Assembly: GCF_040802235.1 (NCBI RefSeq)
Contig: NC_133166.1
Location: 113,846,991 to 113,910,990 of the forward strand
Source of the DNA: Manis javanica
Lineage: Eukaryota > Chordata > Mammalia > Pholidota > Manidae
Reading direction: 5' to 3'
Length of the DNA stretch: 64,000 nt
Made by a program: the position numbers and the translations under genes. The notes beneath the pieces were generated by a model. The model saw only the letters and a list, made by a program, of their open reading frames with translations, did not search any database and was not told the origin of the DNA. This document shows, piece after piece, positions 59,806 to 64,000 of the stretch (the stretch's first letter is position 1; each line of letters opens with the position of its first letter).

Positions 59806-61182
59806 TGGCTAAAGGAGCCCTTAAACACCACCAGGATCCTCCAGGAGGAGAGCAAGTGCTGGTCTCTCACATTCACTGGGAAAAAAGGGGAATGGACTTA
59901 AAATAGTGCAAACTACATTTTAGCTGGAAACTAGGGTATCCAATCCTGTTTATTTTCCATAGAACAATTACCCATATGCTTATTTAGAAAATTTAAATAT
60001 TTACCCCTCTGACAGTAGGGACTATAAATAACCTTTCAAGTCTGTTTCAATTTTTCACTTTATTTTAATAAGTAAAGATATATGATGGCAAATTACATGA
60101 AAATACCAAAGGCACTTTTTTACCTGGATTACTTCTTTCTGGATTTAGAATGTAACTGATACATGAATCACACAGTATTTTAATTCTAGCAAGGTATATA
60201 ATTAAAAGGGAGTAAAAGGACACAAGGACTTCTTCTAATTACCTTTACTTACTAATTCCTACCTCCCAAACCAACTACTGGCGACCATCCCCCCATGAGC
60301 AAGTCCCTCTAGGGTTGCAACCGACAGGGAGGCTGTGGAGCGCAGTGCTGGTGTGGGTGACGAGAGAGCGCCCAGCAGCCTGGGACTTGCTCTACATACT
60401 ACGTCCCTGCTGCCAGGCTTCTTCTGCCCCCAACCTGAAAACCCTCTGCCAGGCAAGTTAAGAGATAAAGAGTTGTACACCTATGACTTAAGTGTTTGGT
60501 GGTAATCACGATATTGTCAAAGAGCCTTTTTTGGAGGGAGAGATGATGTTTAAGAGAATCAGAATAAAGAAATGTAAAGGATGACAGATTTCAAGAGCAA
60601 AACGATAGTGTTTTATACAGATGGCATTTGAGGCTCAACAAAGCACTTCCACATCTATTTTCTTAACTGAATACTGAATGTAAACACACGTCTTTAAAAA
60701 TATTCACTCTTACCAATAGTGATTACCTGAATCTCCAAGATTAAACATGATGGCAAAACTCCCTATATACAGTGGCAATTATTTAAAATAAAAGTCTGTA
60801 ATAAAATAATGAAAAAAAACCTGCTTTAACCTGATTAAATAGGAAAAAAATCATATACTTTATCAAGATTTCACAGAATGCTTATAAGATTTTCCTTTCA
60901 GCTAAGATAATTATCATCAACATTTAAAACAGAATAGGAAGATGCTCCTCCAGCTTATATTTTAACAGAAATATCCTGAGGTAAAATAAGAACTCAGAAC
61001 CGGAACTGACAAGGACCCCAGAAGCTCCTGCTGTTTTTCTGGCTCACATATAGAAAGCTGCTCTATAACAAAGAATTTTCCTTTAATGCCATTTGAAATT
61101 TTTGTCAAAGTAAAATTAGCCATTTATTTTCCTTAAATTCAGCATCATCATCTGTCCTACTCAGGATAAAGACTTGAAATTA

Positions 61183-61359
<177 letters not shown>

Positions 61360-61744
61360 TCAAATTGAAGCCACTTAAATCTACCTTAAACAGCAGTTAA
61401 GCAATTAAGGAGTAAAATTATTTCAATAGATTTTAGTAAGAATTGAGTACCTTCTACATAAGAAAACCAAATGCAATAAACTAATCCAATTATTGAAAGT
61501 ATTTTGGTTAGCAAATAATATTATCAGGTTTCCTGAAAACACGGTCTGGGCAGCAGCTGTGAGAATCTCTGACTCCAGATGCCTTCTCACCCATCCAAGG
61601 TCAGAAATGGGATGGGTGGATGTTTATCACTGCAGCATGAGAGCACAAAGGGCCATTACAGACGGGCCACAGGGGAACACAGGATACTCCGCAGGAAGGG
61701 CCAGACGGAGTCCTGAGGAGTTAACTGCAGCTTCCTGCTTTCCG

Positions 61745-61840
61745 GCACCTGAGTGACTATTATTATTTCCACTTTGCTGGTAACTGAGCCCCGTGGGTAA
61801 GAAACTTGCCTAGGATTACAGAGCTAGGTCATAAAAGCGG
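61745..61840 (-). mobile_element. MIR SINE fragment, antisense
   Basis: 'actattattatttccacttt', then 'gggtaagaaacttgcctagg' and 'attacagagctaggtcataa' is reverse-complement MIR. Confidence 0.65.
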
Positions 61841-62221
61841 GAAAAAAGTAGAGAGAACATCACAGACCTATTTCTAACCTGCTTGAAACAGATTTTGCAT
61901 GAATGGATAAAAATAGGGAAGTAACTGAAATATGTAATTAAAGTAACTGGGTGTAACTGTGGAAGAAAAGCAATGTAAAGATGGATGGAGTTTGATGAAT
62001 ATGTCACTGTCTTTTCATGGAGTCAGCAGTGCAATTGAAAGGATGCCAGCAAACTGTAACGTAGGTGTCCCGAAATGAAGAGGCGTGAGTACAGTGTGAG
62101 GTGCAGCCTTCTTTTCACCTGCTCTTTCCAGAGACACAATAAACATGTACATGGAAGTTATGTTTTGCAATCCAATTATTACATGCAGGTATGTGAAAAG
62201 CTATCAAAGTCATTATATTTT

Positions 62222-63395
62222 CTGTAACAGTTTTATTGAAATCTAAATCACATGCCATGCTAATTCACAACTTAAAGTGTACAATTCAGTGGTTTTTAAC
62301 ACATTCCCAGGATTGTGTAACCATCACAATTTTGGAACATTTTCATCACCCCCAAAAGAAACCCCATACTCATCATCAGCCACTGTTCATGTCTCCCTCC
62401 CATTCAGCCTCTGGCAACACTAATCTACTTTCTGTCTCTGTGGATTTGCCTGGCCTGAAAACTTCATATAAATGAATATACAGTATGTGGTCTTTTGTGA
62501 CGTTTCATTCACTCAGAATAATGTTTTATAGGTTCATTCATGTTGTACCTTGCATCAGTATTTCATTCATTATGGCCAAATAATTTATTCCACTGTATGG
62601 ACTTACTGCATTTTGCTTATTCATTCATCAGTTAAAACATTTAGGCTGTTTCCATTTTTTGGCTTTTGTGATTAATATTTCTATGAACATCCATGTATGA
62701 GTTTTGGTTGTATATGTGTTTTCAATTCTCTTAGTTATGTACCTAGGAGTGAACTGCTGGGTCACATGGTTACTCAGTTTAACCTTTTGAGGAACTGCGA
62801 GACTGTTTTCCAAAATGGCTGAACCATTTTACATTCTCAGTAGCAGCAGTGTACAGCGGTTTTAAATTCTTCACATCATCACTAACATTTGTTACTACCT
62901 GTCCTTTTTGATTGTAGACATCCTAGTGGTTGCGAAGTGGTATCCTGTGGGTTTGATTTGCATTTCCCTGATGACTAATGATTCTGAGCATCTTTTCATG
63001 TATTAGCATTTGCATGCCTCTAGATAAATGTCTATTCGGATCCTTTCCCATTTTTAAGCTGGAGTTTGTCTTTTGTTGTTGACTTTTAAGAATTAAATAT
63101 AAAAATATATCCTTTTATGAGATGTGACTTGAAAATACTTTCTCCCAATCTGTGAGCTGTCTCTTCACATTCTTGATGGTAATCCTTAAAGAACAAAAGT
63201 TTGCAACTTTGATGAACTTCAATTTATCTTTTTTCTATTGTTCTCTGTGACTTTAGCATTCTATCTAAGAAACCACTGCCTAATCCAAAGTTGTGAAAAT
63301 GTATGTTTATATTTTCTCCTAGGGGTTTTATAAATTTTAGTTTTCAATTTAGGTCTTCGATCCATTTTGAATTAAATTTTTACATACAGTGAAGA
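62222..63395 (-). mobile_element. L1 LINE, 3' UTR and end of ORF2, antisense
   Basis: Begins in 3' UTR text ('aacttaaagtgtacaattca', 'gtgtaaccatcacaattttg') and runs into ORF2 reverse complement ('tagcatttgcatgcctctag', 'aaccactgcctaatccaaag', 'cgatccattttgaattaaat'). All frames are broken. Same strand as KMT5B. Confidence 0.85.
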
Positions 63396-64000
63396 AAGTT
63401 CCAATTTTGAGACAGGGATTGTAGGTGTAGTCAAAGTAGGGTGAGGGCCTCCAAAAAAAGACCCCTACCAAAACTCTGTATTAAACAATTGAGTAAAGTT
63501 TAGAGAATTAAAGTAAAATTTCAAACTAGGAATATAAGCATTCTTCAGTGAGATTAGTTAAAACTAAAAAGCCAGGAGTAACTTGGCCTGGAATGTTTGA
63601 ACATCCCCTAGATAAGAAAATACCTCAGCATAGCCCATGTCTTCATTGTGTCAATTAAATGAGGCTATTGTAAAATTTACTTTAGCCCGCGAAAAGGCCT
63701 GGCTTATCTTCTTCAACTTTGCCCAGATGCTGCTTTTCCTCCTCCAGCCCCTAATCAAGTCATATAGAACCTGGGCAATTAATATAGCAAGCAAGCCCAG
63801 CTGTAAACAACATAGTAAAAACAAGAAAGATTCCATCTTAAAGATAAGATTGCATTTTAAAACCCAAAAACAAAAAATAGGTTTCTTAACATAACAGACA
63901 ACCCAGCCCACCTTGGGAGCAGGACAGACAGTCTTGAATAATGTGCTCCTAAACCAAGAAGCTGCTATTCTGGGAAAGAATCGGAGCAGTAAATTTCTTG
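63396..64000. mobile_element. Possible LTR fragment cut by the window edge
   Basis: The L1 stops at about 63,395 and a different sequence begins ('gtagtcaaagtagggtgagg'). It contains 'ggcctggcttatcttcttca', 'caagcccagctgtaaacaac' and 'aagattccatcttaaagata'. This composition recalls mammalian ERV1 LTRs, but I cannot name the family or set its ends. Confidence 0.3.

Overview
The window is nuclear DNA of a placental mammal. It holds spliced genes with GT-AG introns, one CpG-island promoter, and old mammalian interspersed repeats (L1, L2, MIR, MER5A-type, LTRs). Two protein-coding genes are recognised, both on the minus strand: CHKA (choline kinase alpha) at the left and KMT5B (SUV420H1, the histone H4 lysine-20 methyltransferase) at the right. 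In human these genes are neighbours on 11q13 in the same order and orientation, so this is the orthologous interval. I saw no young lineage-marking SINE (no Alu, SINEC, Bov or ERE type), so the species is not primate and cannot be fixed from the repeats. The interval between the genes is about 21 kb.

Layout. 1-12,681 is the 5' part of CHKA intron 1, filled with old repeats. 12,682-12,983 is the CHKA first coding exon, inside a CpG island that runs to about 14,060 and carries CCAAT and GC boxes. 14,100-34,260 is intergenic and GC-rich. It contains L1/L2/MIR pieces, a TA/TG microsatellite, two solitary LTRs of one family in inverted orientation, a probable processed-retrocopy 3' end, and one unassigned coding-like exon at 19,472-19,631 (+). 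34,262-37,009 is the KMT5B 3' UTR. 37,010-61,331 holds nine KMT5B coding exons that join in frame into 826 residues plus stop. The exon with the start codon lies beyond the right edge. 61,332-64,000 is a further KMT5B intron with an L1 and probably an LTR.

The most interesting features are in KMT5B. A 20-nt microexon splits the catalytic NHxxxPN motif of the SET domain. It is followed by an 81-nt intron with no in-frame stop, so retention would insert 27 residues into the catalytic core. An in-frame stop two codons past a later donor, with downstream poly(A) signals, explains a short isoform. The unassigned exon at 19.47 kb is the best candidate for something undescribed. The two known genes do not act in one pathway: CHKA makes phosphocholine for phosphatidylcholine synthesis, and KMT5B writes H4K20me2/me3 on chromatin.
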